Under the pieces are notes generated by a model, which saw only the letters and a list, made by a program, of their open reading frames with translations, was not told where the DNA came from and did no database searches. Position numbers and translations under genes: made by a program. A stretch of 64,000 nucleotides of DNA, from the NCBI GenBank assembly GCA_013400975.1, contig WBMZ01008948.1, forward strand, positions 124,001 to 188,000. Reading direction: 5' to 3'. Position 1 is the first letter of the stretch. Each line of letters begins with the position of its first letter. This document shows, in pieces, positions 46,012-60,000 of this stretch. The DNA is from Atrichornis clamosus. Its lineage: Eukaryota; Chordata; Aves; Passeriformes; Menuridae.

Positions 46012-47478
46012 TTGGCAGGACATTAAACCACCACTGTCTTAGAGCTTCTTCCTACAAGATTCCAAGAAGAGCCTGGAACTGGTGTCTCACGGAGACTTTG
46101 TAAAATGGGTGCAGGAGCACAGCTGGAAGGAGCCTTTACAAAGTTAATGATGTGGCTGATGACAGGAGCCTGCTTGGTTCACTCCTCTTAAGTGCTGCAC
46201 TTCCCAGAGCCATGACTTCACACAGCATTCCTCCTCTTCGTCTGAAATTGCAATCTGTTCACCTCCACCTGCCAGGACTCTTCCCTTTCTTCTGCTACAT
46301 TCTTCCATGAGGTGCATGTTCCAATGGGTACAGGGGAAGAATAATCCCAGCACAGGCTCCTGTCCTGTTTCAGGCACCTCGAATACCTGTGTGCACCCAT
46401 CCTGTCTAAAATTAGCTTGGAAACAGCAGCAGGGGCAGACAAGTTCATCCCCTGCATAAGCCCATTCACTCCGTGTCACCTGAGGTAGCTGAGAATGGTT
46501 TGTTTGGTTGGAGCTATTAAAAGCAACACTTCCATTGCCCAGCATTCCATCCTGTTGAAGAACCACATTATTTTACAAGTTGAAATCTTCTGTCTCATGT
46601 CAATCCAGAGTTATGGCTACAGCTGAGATTAGGAAAGACTATAGCTAAAACCTAGTAAAGTCTGTCCTGTTTTGTTTAATAAATCCAACCATTTCTTGCA
46701 TAAGGAACGAAATTTGAAATATAATCAAATGGGTATCCAAATAGGTGATGAACAGCAAAAGTCAGAATAATACAGACTCACATCAACTCCAGCTAAATGC
46801 TTGCTAATTAACATGTTTATTAACATGCCAGAAGGGCTTTCAGAATCAACACCCCGACCCAGCCCACAGGACAACTTTTTGGAAAGCAGAGAGAGCAGCA
46901 GAAAGCTTTTTTTGGCAGCTCCCATGGTCACAGCCCAGGTGTGGCTGTGCCCACTACGAGGTGATTTAGCATCTGACACATTCACATTTCCAAGGACAAA
47001 TCCCTACTGTTCTGACACCAAAGATCCTTCACTACTCAGATCTTCACCCAGAACACACAGGGCACTATGATTTAGGCTTCTGAAGTAGCACTGAAACCCC
47101 TTTTTTCCTATTTATTTCACCCTGCTGTATGTCCAGCCCTCTGTAGCCAAGTATGTCAAGGAGAGGCTGTGATAGAAAATAATATGTTTTTTCACAGTGT
47201 TATTATTAATTAATTTCCTGACACACTCTCTTTTGAATGGCAACGATACAACATTAAATGATATTTATTTTATGTTGGCACATGTAAAAACCTTGCAGTT
47301 CACAGCAGAGACCATCACACACCACAGGAGACCACAGCTCATCCCTTCATTCCTGTTATTCCCTGTGCACAAGATGGCTCTTTGTACACAGCCTGCTGGA
47401 CACCAAATCACAGGAGGGCAACAGACATCTCACGGCAAACAGCAGAGTAATGACCTTCACTGGAGTTTGAGAGTCAAG

Positions 47479-47513
47479 AAAATCACCCAGATATCACAAA
47501 AATCACCCAGATA
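47479..47513. repeat. Direct duplication with 20-bp period
   Basis: AAAATCACCCAGATA occurs at 47479-47493 and 47499-47513. The spacer TCACA also partly matches the flanks. Confidence 0.9.
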
Positions 47514-49917
47514 GCATAACCACATGTTGTAGAGCTGCTCTGTTGGCACCTGCCCCCTTCCATTTCTGTCTCCTCTTCCATGCAATAGTCATAACCTGGT
47601 TAAAAGCATTATAAAATACCATTTTTTCTTCACAGCAATTAAAGATATGTTCACTAGGTGCACGGATGCTCAGTAAAACCTGCAGTTCTAAACGACCAGC
47701 ACACACAGTCCCGAGTACAGACCACTGAATTCTGCTCCAGAATAGACAAAATGTGGTTGTCATCACCATGCTTTAGCAGCAGCATTTGTACACGGCGCAG
47801 TATAAATGCAGACTGGGAGTTCTTGTTTGGAATAATACCTCCCTTTGTGTATTCCCAACTCAAGTGCCCACAGCTGGATTTTTCAATGGAATCATCAGGC
47901 ACACTCTCACTGACCTCTCCTCCATCAAAGGGCCTGAAAATAATTATAATCTCCTGGGAGAATGAAACCAGTACAGCCACAGCATACTAAACAAGGAACA
48001 GCCATTATTTTGTCCCATCCTAGAACACAAAGCTTATTAACATTACAGATAATTATAAACCATTATTATAAACTTTTTTTGGTTTCATGAAAATGCAGAA
48101 CCAGCCTACAGACAAACAGGCAAGAGGGGATCCTTTTGCATCCTTGCACAGTTTGCAGGGAGCCTCCAGTCCTGGGTTAGTTGGAACTAGGCTGAATTTA
48201 ATTAAGACTATTAATATGTAGACGCTTATAATTAGAAACATTTCCTTTTAAGTCTTGGTACAACCCCATCTGTGGTGAAGGGTGATGTGCAATAATTTAC
48301 AGGACACACAAGATGCACTTGTATCAGCTGTGCTTGCTGGGAGCTTTCAAATTCTGTAGAAAAAACCCCACACAGTCCAAAATCAGAAATTAGGAGCAAA
48401 GAGACATGAAGCTGTGCATGAGAGAAGGAAAACATCCTTTAGATTAAATCAGAAAATGGATATATTCACCACATCTTTAACATATTTCCCACATCATCAC
48501 ATTAGGTCCCAGAAATTCTCGAGAAACGACAAGTCCCATTACCAACCTCAGCCACATTTATAATCCCACAGAGCAATAACCACAGTAAACCCAAACGTGA
48601 CGAGTGTCAGTTGTACATATTGGATTTGCAGCTGATGAAAGAGGCAAAATAGCAAAGTACAAAGAATGAAATTACCCAGATACAGCGTGAGAGATTTACA
48701 GCAAGGCAAATCCTGTTACTTGAAACAATGCTTCAGTGACATATGTTCTATTCAGTGCAGCAGCTGAAAAAATGCTTCCACTAATCCAAGTAGTGTGACA
48801 TTGTTGTTCAGCTTCTTTTAGAACAGCAACAACCCAACTGTCTACATTTTAAAATGTAATAAAGTACTTTTATCCTTAAAAATATATTTTTAATGGCCAA
48901 GGTCTTTAGCATATATACTGTAAGAACATTGACAGAGTTATTATATTTAAGTTTTCATCTCAAAACTTACTCATGCATTGAAGAACTGGTGTATTTAACA
49001 ATTTAACTCACAATTTCAGTATTCAGAACACGAGTTTTAAAGAAGAGGAAGATTTTCTATATATACGTATTAGTTCTTAAAAAACCTCCAAGCTTACATT
49101 TTTCTCTTTTCAACAATCAGCACCGACCTTACAGGAGTGTAAAATAAAATACAGATTTATAGTAGGAGTCAGAGTCCACATCTTGTTTTCTACAGCAACG
49201 TGCTGCGGTAGGTACCAGATTTCAAAGGTGTAAGCAGTAAAAGAGGAAAACACTGCACAGGATGGGTCTATAAGTAAGATTGCAACCTCACTGTTAAAGA
49301 CAGCAACATCCAGGGATTAAATATCCCCAACCACCACATGGTAAGCACTGTATGAAATTCCCTTCCCTGCTGAGAGTTACAGAATCCCCAAATCCCAGCA
49401 CCCAAATTAAAATGGAGTCCAACACAAACAGAACTATTCTCCCAGGTATAAACACACAGCAGGATATTTAAAGCTGATCCATGCATACCCAGAAGGCTGC
49501 AACCTGTTTTCCAAGTTTGCTTTCCTTATTTCAACTTCCCGTGAACGGCTCCAAATTTATTTTGATTTTAAAACATTTCAACTTAGCCATTCACTCCTTC
49601 AGCATAACACAAAAGGCTAAAGAAAAGTTTAAGACAGATTTTAATATTCTTTTATTATTCTATTTGAGTAGTTTATTGTTGAATGGTTGAATTTACTCTG
49701 CCTGTGTATGGATGGTGCTACTGAACATGGAGCAGATTTACTCAAATCAGGGCACTCAGAGGCACTATTAAAATGACTGGAAAAGACTCAGGATGACAAT
49801 TTCTTGTATTGCATGCAGGATCCTCTGGAAAATTTAACCCTAAAGGGAGCGGGTGGTTAACCAGAAATGCAAACAGAGGTACAGCCATTCCGAGCCCCTG
49901 GGCTGGGAGTGAGGACA

Positions 49918-50110
49918 AATCCAGCGGCCCGTTCCTGCCTGGTTTGTTCCCATTTTGGAGCAAACCACCTGTGTGGTTCCATCCCGCCCTGCCCGGCAGC
50001 AGCGGCAGGACGGGAACTTGGGCATCGTCCTCCCGGAGCGGCCGAGCCCCGAGCCACAGGCTCAGCCCCACGAGGGGCTGCTCAGCACCCAGGTGGGAGA
50101 AGGAACCCCT
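49918..50110. promoter_or_regulatory. Small CpG cluster
   Basis: About 190 bases are much richer in CpG and GC than their surroundings (for example 'cctcccggagcggccgagcc'). It may be an isolated CpG island, an exon or an orphan promoter. Frames are open on both strands with no known product, so only the composition is claimed. Confidence 0.3.
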
Positions 50111-50481
50111 GGCACCGACTGCAGCCCTCCAGACACTGCTCCAATCAATTACCATCATTTCGTGCACCTTTAGGTTTTGACCAGCAGAAACATAACAAAA
50201 TCCCAGCAACGTTTTGCCTGATCAATATCACACTGCTCAAGGCTGCACTGCACGTCCGTCTGTTTGCACTTCTGTATTGAAGAGACAGATTGCACTTTCA
50301 CATGACAAAGCATTCAAACAAAATGGAAGAGAGATCCTTGACTCATCACAGACAGAATTCTTAGCACCCTGCATTGCTTCCTGGATCCAAAGTGGAGGGT
50401 TTCCTCCTTTTTTTCCACTGCTAAACATAGACTACTCACTTTATTACATTATATTTTTAAACACACATATGCACAAGCACA

Positions 50482-50508
50482 ACCATCATCATCATCATAT
50501 CATCATCA
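50482..50508. repeat. (CAT)n trinucleotide microsatellite
   Basis: Imperfect CAT/ATC units, broken once by a TATC, in a CA-rich context. Confidence 0.85.
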
Positions 50509-52299
50509 CATGTTTAATATACAGATCATTCATCTGCCAAAAAAGGTAACACCCTAAAAAATGGTTCGTGGAAAGAAACCTACCCAACAATAAACTGATC
50601 ACTACTCCCACTTCTGGAATCCTCAACACAGATATCAGAGACGTGACGACAGATGAAGAAGGAAAAGGTACTCACAAATAACACCTTCTGCAAGCCATCC
50701 TTGAATGGGGGGGTGGGTTTGGTATTTATATTTTCTTTCACGCAATCTGAGGTAGAAAAGCTCTTTCTTAAGGAAAAAAAAAAGTCAAAAAAAAAATCAC
50801 ATTCACAGCTTTTGCATGCTCATTCAGGATCAGCCACGGTGGAACATCACGGATAAGTAAGCTGGTGATGTAACCAGCATCAAACACTGCATCAGATAAA
50901 CCCAAAGGCTCTACAGGGTTATATTTTGCAAAGCCAAAAGGTTTTTCCCAGAGAGGAGGTTTAGCAAGCATAAACCAGCCACGCTGCTCTCACATTCCTG
51001 GTGGGTTTGCTTTCTGCTTCCAGAAAAAGTCCCAAAGCTGTATTTATTATTCAACTTCATCACCAAGAAAAAACAATATGCTTTCTCATTTGATATTTAG
51101 AGTGAAATATCAAAGCACCAAATGTTGCATTTTCGAATGCACCATCTCTGCCTGCACACTGTAGTACAGTCCAAACCAAGAAAAGGCCATTGGTCCTTTT
51201 ATCTCCATGGAAACAGCAGCATCTGTGAAGACGAACGTATTCCCTCTTCACTGCAAAGTCAATTTATAGTCACATACTATGACATAAACTGATAAGACAG
51301 CAAAGCTAATCAGCAACTAGGAGAAACAGGAACCCAAACATGAGATTAAGCTCTTGCTCAAGAGAATATGCTTCTGTATACAGCATTTCTCTTGTGAAAA
51401 TTGCAGAATTAAGAACCAAGTCAAGCAGTTCCTGTGAGCTGATGCAGGTTGGGGATTTGTGAACTTCCCAGTTTTGCTAACAGAGATAGTGGCTGAATAT
51501 TTTATACAATTAGCTTCTAGTTTAAATGTCTAGTTATATCCTACTAAATGGGAAGAGATTTAAACAAAGTTGTTCTTTGCAAAAAAATTACTGCAGAATT
51601 ATTACTTATATATTACCTTTTCCCTGCAAAAGACCTGTCATCTTTAACAGCAACAGCAGAGTGAGAAGTTTCACAACTCTGCAGGCTACTGCCTCCCCAT
51701 CTCCTCCCTTTTTAGCACCATCAGTGGTGCAGACACTTCAGCACCATCCTGCTTGTGCACTGAGAGCCTCCTCTCCAGGAAAAAGACCATTTGCACAGGC
51801 CTGGTGAGTCACCTCAGCTTGATTTTATTCCTGTCCATGGCAGTATTTTGTAAAAAAGAAAACCAAACAAAACACAAATAATGAAAAACAAACCGATCAA
51901 CCCCACACAGTACAAAAATGTCCTTTTTTTCCTCCCCCTCCCTGCATCCTGCCCCTCTCCGATGCTCAGCACTCAGCCCTGGCGTTCCCAAGCCAAGCTT
52001 CCTCCCTTCCTTCATGAATCAATATAATGACCATCTGCTCACATTATTAAGTTAAATATACACCAGAACACACTGATGAGGGCAGCTCATTTGCCATGGT
52101 CAAGTGACCAGCTCCATGGCCAGTTGTCCCATTTCCAGAGGGAGAGGGGGCAGTGGGCAGCCAAATGCTGCTGAGGCACCTACACAGCTCCTGGGGCTAA
52201 AGGGGAGCAGGAACTGCCAAAGATGCTGCAAAACAAACAAAAAAAAAGGGTGAGGCAGGAGATCTTTGGTCCAAACTGATCTGCAAATGAATTGGATGA

Positions 52300-52637
52300 C
52301 CTAATTGTGGCCTTCCAGTATCTGAAGGGGCCAACAAGAAGGATGGAGAGGGACTATTTACAAGGGCATGGAGTGACAGAACAAGGGGAATGTCTTCAAA
52401 TGGACAGGGGGCAAGGTTAGATGGGATATTGGGAAGGAATTCTTCCCTGTGAGGGTGGGGAGGCCCTGGCACAGGCTGCCCAGAGAAGCTGTGGCTGCCC
52501 CATCCCTGGAAGTGTCCAAGGCCAGGTTGGACGGGGCTTGGAGCAACCTGGGATAGTGGCAGGTGTCCCTGCCATGGCAGGGCATGGACAGAGAAGATTT
52601 TTAAGGCCCCTTCCATCCAAACCATTCCATGATTACA
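52300..52637 (+). mobile_element. Longest sense CR1 LINE fragment
   Basis: Begins with the deeper CR1 block 'cctaattgtggccttccagt', continues 'atctgaaggggccaacaaga', 'gggatattgggaaggaattc', 'cctggcacaggctgcccaga' and 'ggcttggagcaacctgggat', and ends 'ccatccaaaccattccatga'. It closely matches the reverse complement of the 38121 and 39938 copies. No reverse-transcriptase codons remain. Confidence 0.95.
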
Positions 52638-52639
52638 TC

Positions 52640-55183
52640 ATTCTGTCTAGCACAGGTGCACTTTGGTTTACAAAAGTAAAATTGATGATAATTTTTAGAA
52701 TTGTCCTGGTAGACACAGCCCCCAAGTCACATCACCACGTGTTGGTGCCATGGCAGTGCAATAAGAGACCATAACCTGTGCAAAGGCCCCAAAATTCCCC
52801 ACTTCCCCACACAACTGGCCTGTAGTGCTTGGATCCAGCATCAACAGCTCCTCCAGCAGGATTCATTTTAAGAAAACTACATCTAAATACCCACTTGGTG
52901 TGGTGCTGCCCCACCCAGCAGAGTGAGCTCCGCAGAATCCGGCCTGGTGTGGCCATTCCCAAGTATCTTTGCTGATATGGTTCCCAAAACCAGCCCTGTG
53001 AGCTTGATCCTGCAACTCCAGCTCTCACAGGCTCACATGGATCAGGACCTGAGCAAACTGTCCCCATGCCACGCTGGAGGCCTGGGTGGAAGCATCCATT
53101 CCTTGAACAGAGATGTGAAACACTGTGAGGCACTGCCGTGATCACAGGAATCTGTCAGCTTTGAAAGCTGGATTATCCTTTCCACAAATTAAGGTAATTC
53201 AGAGAAATTTGGATTTGGACAAGTGTTTTTTCTATTGCACAGCCTAAAGGTATCTTGCCTTCCTATGGAAGCTTTCAGTGATTCAAATACTGCCTCATTT
53301 TTAGCAGATATCAAATACAGAGCACTGGAAAAGTACAATTTTCAAAGGTGCTTGTGTGTTCTGAACTCACACATCACAGCTCAAACCCTCTCAGAGCCAC
53401 CAATACATCACATAAATGATAAATGCCTGCTAAGGAAACAACACCATTCCATAAAGAATCTCATATAACAGCTTTCCAACCTATTGCAAGGTCAAGCAGC
53501 TCAATCACCACTGGCAAATGAGGAAGAGAATATACAGGCTTGGCAGCTTGGTCCATTCTGCTGGGTTTAATTGCAACTTCTGCAGATGTCTGACAGTGCA
53601 GTGCACAGGCTGAATGAGAAGTGAGGAATGACTTACACAGGTAATCAGAAAGGTTCTCCCTAGATGATCATCAATCCAGATCAAGGAGGACAGGGTAATA
53701 GTCAGGAAGCTTTTACAGTGCATGGCATTGTTCCCTGTGTTTGGGACAAGCTTTCAGTTCAGTTCTAGCTTTTGCTTTGATGTGTCTGGATAAAATAATT
53801 GACGAAACAACCATCTGGCCTAAACTCACCTGAGCTCTTAGAGTTTTATTCAAGATAACAGAGTAATTTGCATAATTTCTGTTAAGCACTGGTTTAGCCA
53901 ACCTATCTTTAGTTCTGTCTCCCTTAGCTCTCCCCTAAAACAATGGGAGTTGGGTGATGAGTAAGTGTGGGATAAAGTCTGCCCACGTCTGTCTTGGCAG
54001 AATGAATTCAAATGTTTTACAATTGATTGAATACTACAAAGTGAAGAGTTAGTGACTGCACAGGCTGTTTAGATTTAGATTTTAACTTTGAAAAAGGTTT
54101 TTCTTTATCAGAAAAAGACAGTAAGTAGGGCAGAGCTGGGGACAGCATGGCCAAGTCCTCCCCAGCACTACAAAGTCAGCTCAGCAAGACACTGTACAGT
54201 CACTGCTGTCACTGTGTGAAAAGACCTGGCTATAAAATGCCCAAGTCATTATCCTGACCACTTCACAACCTAAAAGTATTAAAGACAAGGACTCTGGTCC
54301 CACTGAAGTGCCTGGGAAGAACTCCCACAGGCTTCAGCATGGACAGGTTGTCACAATAAATGTGCAGTTGTACTCAGTCCTCTGAACACTGATAACCTGC
54401 CAGCATCACTGACCTGCACAGCCAGAGAACTACCTGTTCCCAAAACCCAGTTTTCTCTGCTGAGAGTCCTGCTCTGCCCATGACTGGGAGGAACAAACAG
54501 ATCACCTGAGCAATATCCAGTATTATGGTATAGCAGAGCTTCTGTGGATCACCACAACTTCCACGAATTACAGTTCATACCCCACAGGACACTCACCAAA
54601 ATCACTCTCTGCCCCTTGCTGCTTGTTTGTTTTGAATGAAGGCCTGAATTTACCTTGAAGGTTTTGAGATACACCATTAAGCAAAGCCATTTCTTACCAC
54701 TAATAGTATTCTCATGTTTATCATTAACATGTCGGTCCCTTCAGGATTAAGAGGCTTCGCTATTGATTCGTTCTAGAAAACCACAGCAAAGCCAATTTGT
54801 GGTTGAAGTTCTGGATGAGGTCACAGGGGACAAAGGACACATCCCTGACCCTGCCCGGGAGGTTTCAGCCCAGCTACTCAAACACAAGATAAATACTCAG
54901 CTCCTCCTGCCCTGCTCCTCCCTCAATCATCCCAAAATGAAGCGTTACCCTGCCTGGTCCTGACACAGACCACAGTTTTTGTTATAAATTATGAGTTTGA
55001 GAAGAAAAAGCACCCAGTGGCTGGATGAGCGTTTACCCTCACATATGGACACACACACCAGACACAAAGCTGACCACCACGCTGTTCATACAAGCAACTT
55101 GTAATCTGAGAGAACATTTTAATAGGAAAAACATCCATTACAGGCTAAAAACTCCCACATATTCTGAGTCGGGCTTTGTCTTG
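52640..55183. other. Non-coding sequence, no repeat recognised
   Basis: Unique sequence. A 137-codon minus-strand frame (52732-53145) overlaps a plus-strand one and shows no recognisable motif. Confidence 0.4.
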
Positions 55184-55281
55184 TAGCAACCTGGTCTAAG
55201 GGAAGGTGTCCCTGCCCCTGGCAGGGGGTGGAACTGGATGGGATTTAAGGTCCCTTCCAACCCGAGCCATTCCATGATTCC
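55184..55281 (+). mobile_element. Short CR1 LINE tail, sense
   Basis: 'gtagcaacctggtctaaggg', 'aaggtgtccctgcccctggc', 'agggggtggaactggatggg' and 'cccgagccattccatgattc'. Only the last ~100 bases of the element are present. Confidence 0.93.
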
Positions 55282-55289
55282 AGGTCTGA

Positions 55290-56910
55290 AATCCTGGCCT
55301 CGGCCTTTGCCTGTGGAGCCTCCATTCAGCTCCAGAGGAGCAAGGCTGGGACAGGGATCCAAACCATGTCCTTGGCACAGCTGGTTCCAGACCCCTGAGC
55401 CCCTCAGGGAGGCTGGACCACCACTAAAATGTAATTATATATTGCTTAATTCACTGTGCTCCTGTACTTTTAATGCACAAAATGTGTTCTCAAAGTGAGA
55501 GTGGGAACCCTCACAGCTGCAATAGAGAAGCTGTGGTGCTTGGGATATGATGGGAAGGATCCAGCTCCGTGCTCTCTTCCCTGCAGGCATGTGTGCCCCT
55601 CCATGAAACATTCACTGACTGTTACTGCAGTGATAAAATATTGAAGCTCAAAACAAAAATAAACAGTTGTAAGAGAACTGCCAAAGATATTTCAGGTCAG
55701 AGTACAGTATTTTCATTTTCAATCACATTTCTAAATATTTTTCATGAATGTTTGTAGCTCTGTTTGAAGCCTCCAAATAATTTTTTCCTGCTATTTATTT
55801 TAGCAAGATGCCCCAAAGCTTTCACTGGAAGCTGCTGCTAATTCTCAGCTTGGTTGTTACTGATGAGTTGATACACATTTGCCTGTGTTGAATTTCCTCT
55901 GCAATACTAATTTTATCCCGCTATGTTCTGAGCTTTATATAGATGCTGAATGTATTCATCTATTGTTATCTTACATACTTTCCATTTGCCCTTAATAGAG
56001 CTGGAAGTAGTTATTAAATCTACTTCTTCACCAAAAGGAAGCCTCAGCTAAACATCATTTCAGTAGCTGCTGAATTAATTTTACGAAAAACCCCAAACTC
56101 TGCAAGTATTAAGCAATACTGGCAGCAGTTAGAGTTATGGAAAAATCTGTGTGTTATCACTCACAATATCCTTTTTCTACTTGTACCCTGACATTACTAT
56201 TAAAAGCATCCTTTGTTTTCTGCTGAACAACTTAAGCCCTAAAAAACTGCTTCCTTTTAAGCTAGGCTTAAGAACTCCACTACAACAATGCCCTAAACAA
56301 GTATTTGTATCTCCTCCCACTAGGCAGAATAACTGCTTTTAAAAGGAAGCTTTAGAAAATAAAGTCTGTCCCACCCAAATTAAGACAATTAGTCAGTCAG
56401 CCCTAACACGTACTTCCACTGAAAATGCTAAAATGCTTTGTATTAAACTGATCACCTTAAAAAGATTCTCTGTTAAGACTTGATGTGGCTGCAGACATGG
56501 TGAGCAGCTCTCAAGACCCTTTTTCTCTGTCCCCTTTTTGGAATCTGTGCTTTGTGCCAGTTTTGTCCTGTTCCTTGTCATCCAAGCTCCTCTGCACTGC
56601 ATGTGATTGAAAAAAGGATCACCTCTTTAAAGTAACCTGAACTCTCAATAAATTGGCAAATTTTAAGTATCAACCCCTCAAGTTCTCTAGGCCCTCAGTG
56701 CACCGAGGGGATTACAAACAACATTTTATCTGTCATTCACTGCACTTTTTTTCCTGCTTACCTTTTTCAAGGATTTTGTCTGTTTGCTCATGAAGTAAAG
56801 CAGAGGTTTGTGAATATGCTGCACACCTGATTTTTCCTGGGCACACACATATATTTGATGCATTTTATTTCAGTCATGTGATTCCATTTCTTTCACTGGA
56901 GCTAACACAA
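55290..56910. other. AT-rich non-coding sequence
   Basis: Unique sequence between two short CR1 tails. I see no exon, RNA gene or repeat. Confidence 0.4.
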
Positions 56911-56913
56911 TTA

Positions 56914-57042
56914 AGTGTCCAAGGCCAGGCTGGACGGGGCTTGGAGCAACCTGGGATAGTGGGAAGTGTCCCTGCCCAGGGCAGGGGTGGGACTGGATGG
57001 GCTTTGAGGTCCTTCCAACCCAAAACTTTCTGGGATTGTGTG
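56914..57042 (+). mobile_element. Short CR1 LINE fragment, sense
   Basis: Starts abruptly at GTGTCCAAGGCCAGGCTGG, then 'ggcttggagcaacctgggat', 'agtgtccctgcccagggcag' and the tail 'cccaaaactttctgggattg'. The 5' truncation point falls inside the block most copies retain. Confidence 0.93.
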
Positions 57043-57049
57043 GAAGAAC

Positions 57050-60000
57050 TCGTGTGCTGTGGGAGAAGGGAATCAGGAACATCCTCCCCTCGGATCCAAC
57101 CTTGGCAGAGTGGAAATACCCAAGGCCCTGTCCTAACCGAGGTGAGGAAGCCCAACTTCACTCATAAGCTCCAGTCAGCTCCAGTATTTCCAGCTCAAGG
57201 AGACACTGAATGGCACCTGCTAAAGAGCAAGGGGAGCCACAGGAGCTGCAAAACAGCAACCAGCCAGAAACGCTTCAGAGCACGAGCAGCCAACAGCCTC
57301 TGTGCTGCTTCCCACCACTCCCAACGCACAGGGATGCTTCAGCCACAAAGAAAAAGATGTATTAAAAACTACAAAAGCTTCAAAAGCCTCAGTGACTGCC
57401 TGTGCCACTCTTTGTCTCCATATTTTTCAGCAGAACATTTCATTTCAGAATTGGAATGTATAGAAACGCTGTCATGGTGGTGCTGGCAACAGATCCAATC
57501 AATTTGAAACTTGGTTTCCAGGTTTGTAATCCTGCATTGGCACAAATTTGTGATGAAGGAATTTGGATATAGATATTCTTAAACCTGCCACCAGGATTGC
57601 TTTTCTCTCCAAGTATGAGTGTATGTACCCTGAGCACAAGCACAGCTCTCTTTGGCCTCCCTATGAGATATCCTAAGCCACCTAATCCAGGTAATACTCT
57701 TATTTTAAATATCAATTATCCTCTTGGATCAGCTGGAATGCTTTCAGACATGCACATGTACCACGAAACACAAACTCACCCCCAGTACCCACCTCTGCAG
57801 CCCAGTGCCCCCAGTGATGCACATTTCACTCACTAAGAAGCTCTGTGGTTTGGTTTTTTAGCTGATTTTGGGTATTTGAAGTTTAACACGTCTTTGAACA
57901 TAATTTAATTACCAGAAACCCCACGGTCAGTGGCAGAAAAATCCCAACTTCAGAGTACTGTTTTTTAATAGCTAGGAAATATCCCATGGAAAGTATTTCT
58001 GTGACAAATTAGTGAAGAAAAATTATTCTGCAAAATTAAACCACTAAAATGCCATTAAGGAGCATCCTGCAGACTCAATGGCTCCCAGTACATAAAATGT
58101 GAGATTAATGTTGGGTTTACCCAAAGTTACATGCAAAATTATTTGAATTTTGAACATTATGAAATATCAAACATTATAGTATAAAATATCAATATTATTT
58201 TGAATATTATCAAACCCACTCCACAGCCTTAGGACCACATGTCCACAACTGAACTCAGAGAGCACAAGAAGAGCTGGCTGATATTTTCATCACTGAAAAC
58301 ACATTGTAACTGGGAAGAATTAGAATGGTTTGGTGATATTCTTTAAAAATCAGGTTATCACACAATTTCAGCCACATGTCACTAGTTCTCTTCTGCTTAC
58401 CCACCCACCTTTTTATGTTATGTATTTTTTTGAAACCCAGGGCAAGAACTACAGCAACTGAGGGCTTAACTGATTTTTCAGCAACAATGAATTCCCTTCC
58501 AAAAATCAGACTTGGACTTGATTGCCCATCATGAGAATTATCACCCCAAGTGAGAATTCTCAGGATGAGAAGCAGCTTGGAGACACCATAGATATTCCCA
58601 GTTTTTCCACAGCTCTGCATCCCAGCCAAAATTCCTGCTTTAAAAATGAAACAAAGCATTCTCAAGCAATTTTTGTAGAACTGCCAACTTCAAGACTCGA
58701 CTTGAGATTAAATTTCCAATTTTGTCTCCTCTCTTCATCATAAAGAAAACATCAGAGCCTGCAAAATGTTTGTAATAGTCCTATGTAAGGGTGGAAATAC
58801 TCCTGACCCTTCACTGGATAATACTTCAACTGTCCTAAACCTAAAGACAACACTAAAGGAGGGCCAGCAGCAGAACAAACACTAATGAGCAGAATGTAAT
58901 TAACGCCTGCTTATCTTCTGGTCTCTAAGGGAAGCCATATCTGCCACCAGAAGATGTTTTACAAACATTAGCAACCTAATGGGCAGTGTAATCATTAATC
59001 ATTTGAGAAGAGATAAGGGGAAGAAGTGCCTGTCTATAACCCAGGATACCACGATCCACTGGTGCTGAGGATGTTTTTGTTCTTTAATAAATATTTCTGA
59101 GCTAACCCAGAAGTACAAAGTCATTTACCCAACAATTAGCTGATGCAGAAAAGCAGCCAACTGGGCTACAAATGGATAAAAAAAGTTCAGAAGTGTTTCC
59201 TACACCCTTTGTGCATATTAATCATGTGTTTTATTCCTTGCTTTAAACTCTGACTGCAGCTGCTCTTCAATGGGTCTTATATAACACACCAACATTAAAA
59301 TTAATTGTTTCATCTTTTCTACATAAAAATAAGATGGCATTTTATTATTATTCCTTTGCATTTATTTTCTGTGAAGGCATTTTAAATATTTTGTCCTTAA
59401 TTGTTGCAATAAAAATCCATCTTGAACATTTTAGATGAAGGAAAAATTACAAATTAACGATCATTAAATTATTTTGGCAACCAGACTCATGGCAGATTCG
59501 ACAGCAAGAGGATGAAACTCCATTTTAGTGACAAGACCAGTTGGAATATTTGCCCCAGAATTCTTAGCTAGATGTTCAGCAGATCAATTATATTAATTAA
59601 GCAGGGAAGACTGAAGACAACTGATGTCAATAAATATGTCAATATGTTAATACAGACCCAATGCCACCTCTCACCCCAGGGTAAATATAAACCAAACCCT
59701 AGCTGGATATTCCATGGATGCAGTGCTGCCTGGAGCAGTAAGTTACCACATTTACAACAGCAAGCAGGGAATTTAAATTCCCTACAAGCTTAGAGGAGAA
59801 CCTGGGGATAAGATAAAGAAATCCCAGCTGAGCTCCTGAATCATGGATGGGTACAGCTGGGGTGATCCCCCTCCCTGGAATGCACAGCTATGGGAATCTA
59901 CCTGCAGTTGGAATTTGCAAGGCAGAACTCACAGAGCTGTGCCGTAAGGGCTGGGGTTTATTTCTGTCACCCTCCCCTTTTGAACCTCACTGCTTCTGCA

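Larger units (their letters stand above)
40791..52299. other. Long CR1-free non-coding stretch
   Basis: The longest stretch without recognisable CR1. It includes a 227-codon minus-strand frame (43858-44541) and a 140-codon one (46144-46566), both without known domains; a perfect palindrome at 45984-46011; a 20-bp-period duplication at 47479-47513; an AT-rich, complex region at about 48830-49080; a CpG cluster at 49918-50110; and an (ATC)n run at 50482-50508. No exon is secure. Confidence 0.4.

Noticed and set aside
46144..46566. A 140-codon minus-strand frame
   Set aside because: Cysteine-rich in places but without a recognisable zinc finger spacing, and no splice or promoter context.
50482..50508. 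Regularly repeated short motif considered as an array of functional sites
   Set aside because: It is a plain CAT/ATC microsatellite; there are no spacers and the period is three.
57597..57836. A 79-codon frame with a proline-rich, protein-like C-terminus
   Set aside because: No acceptor supports it as a last exon, and the family is unrecognised; too little evidence to call.
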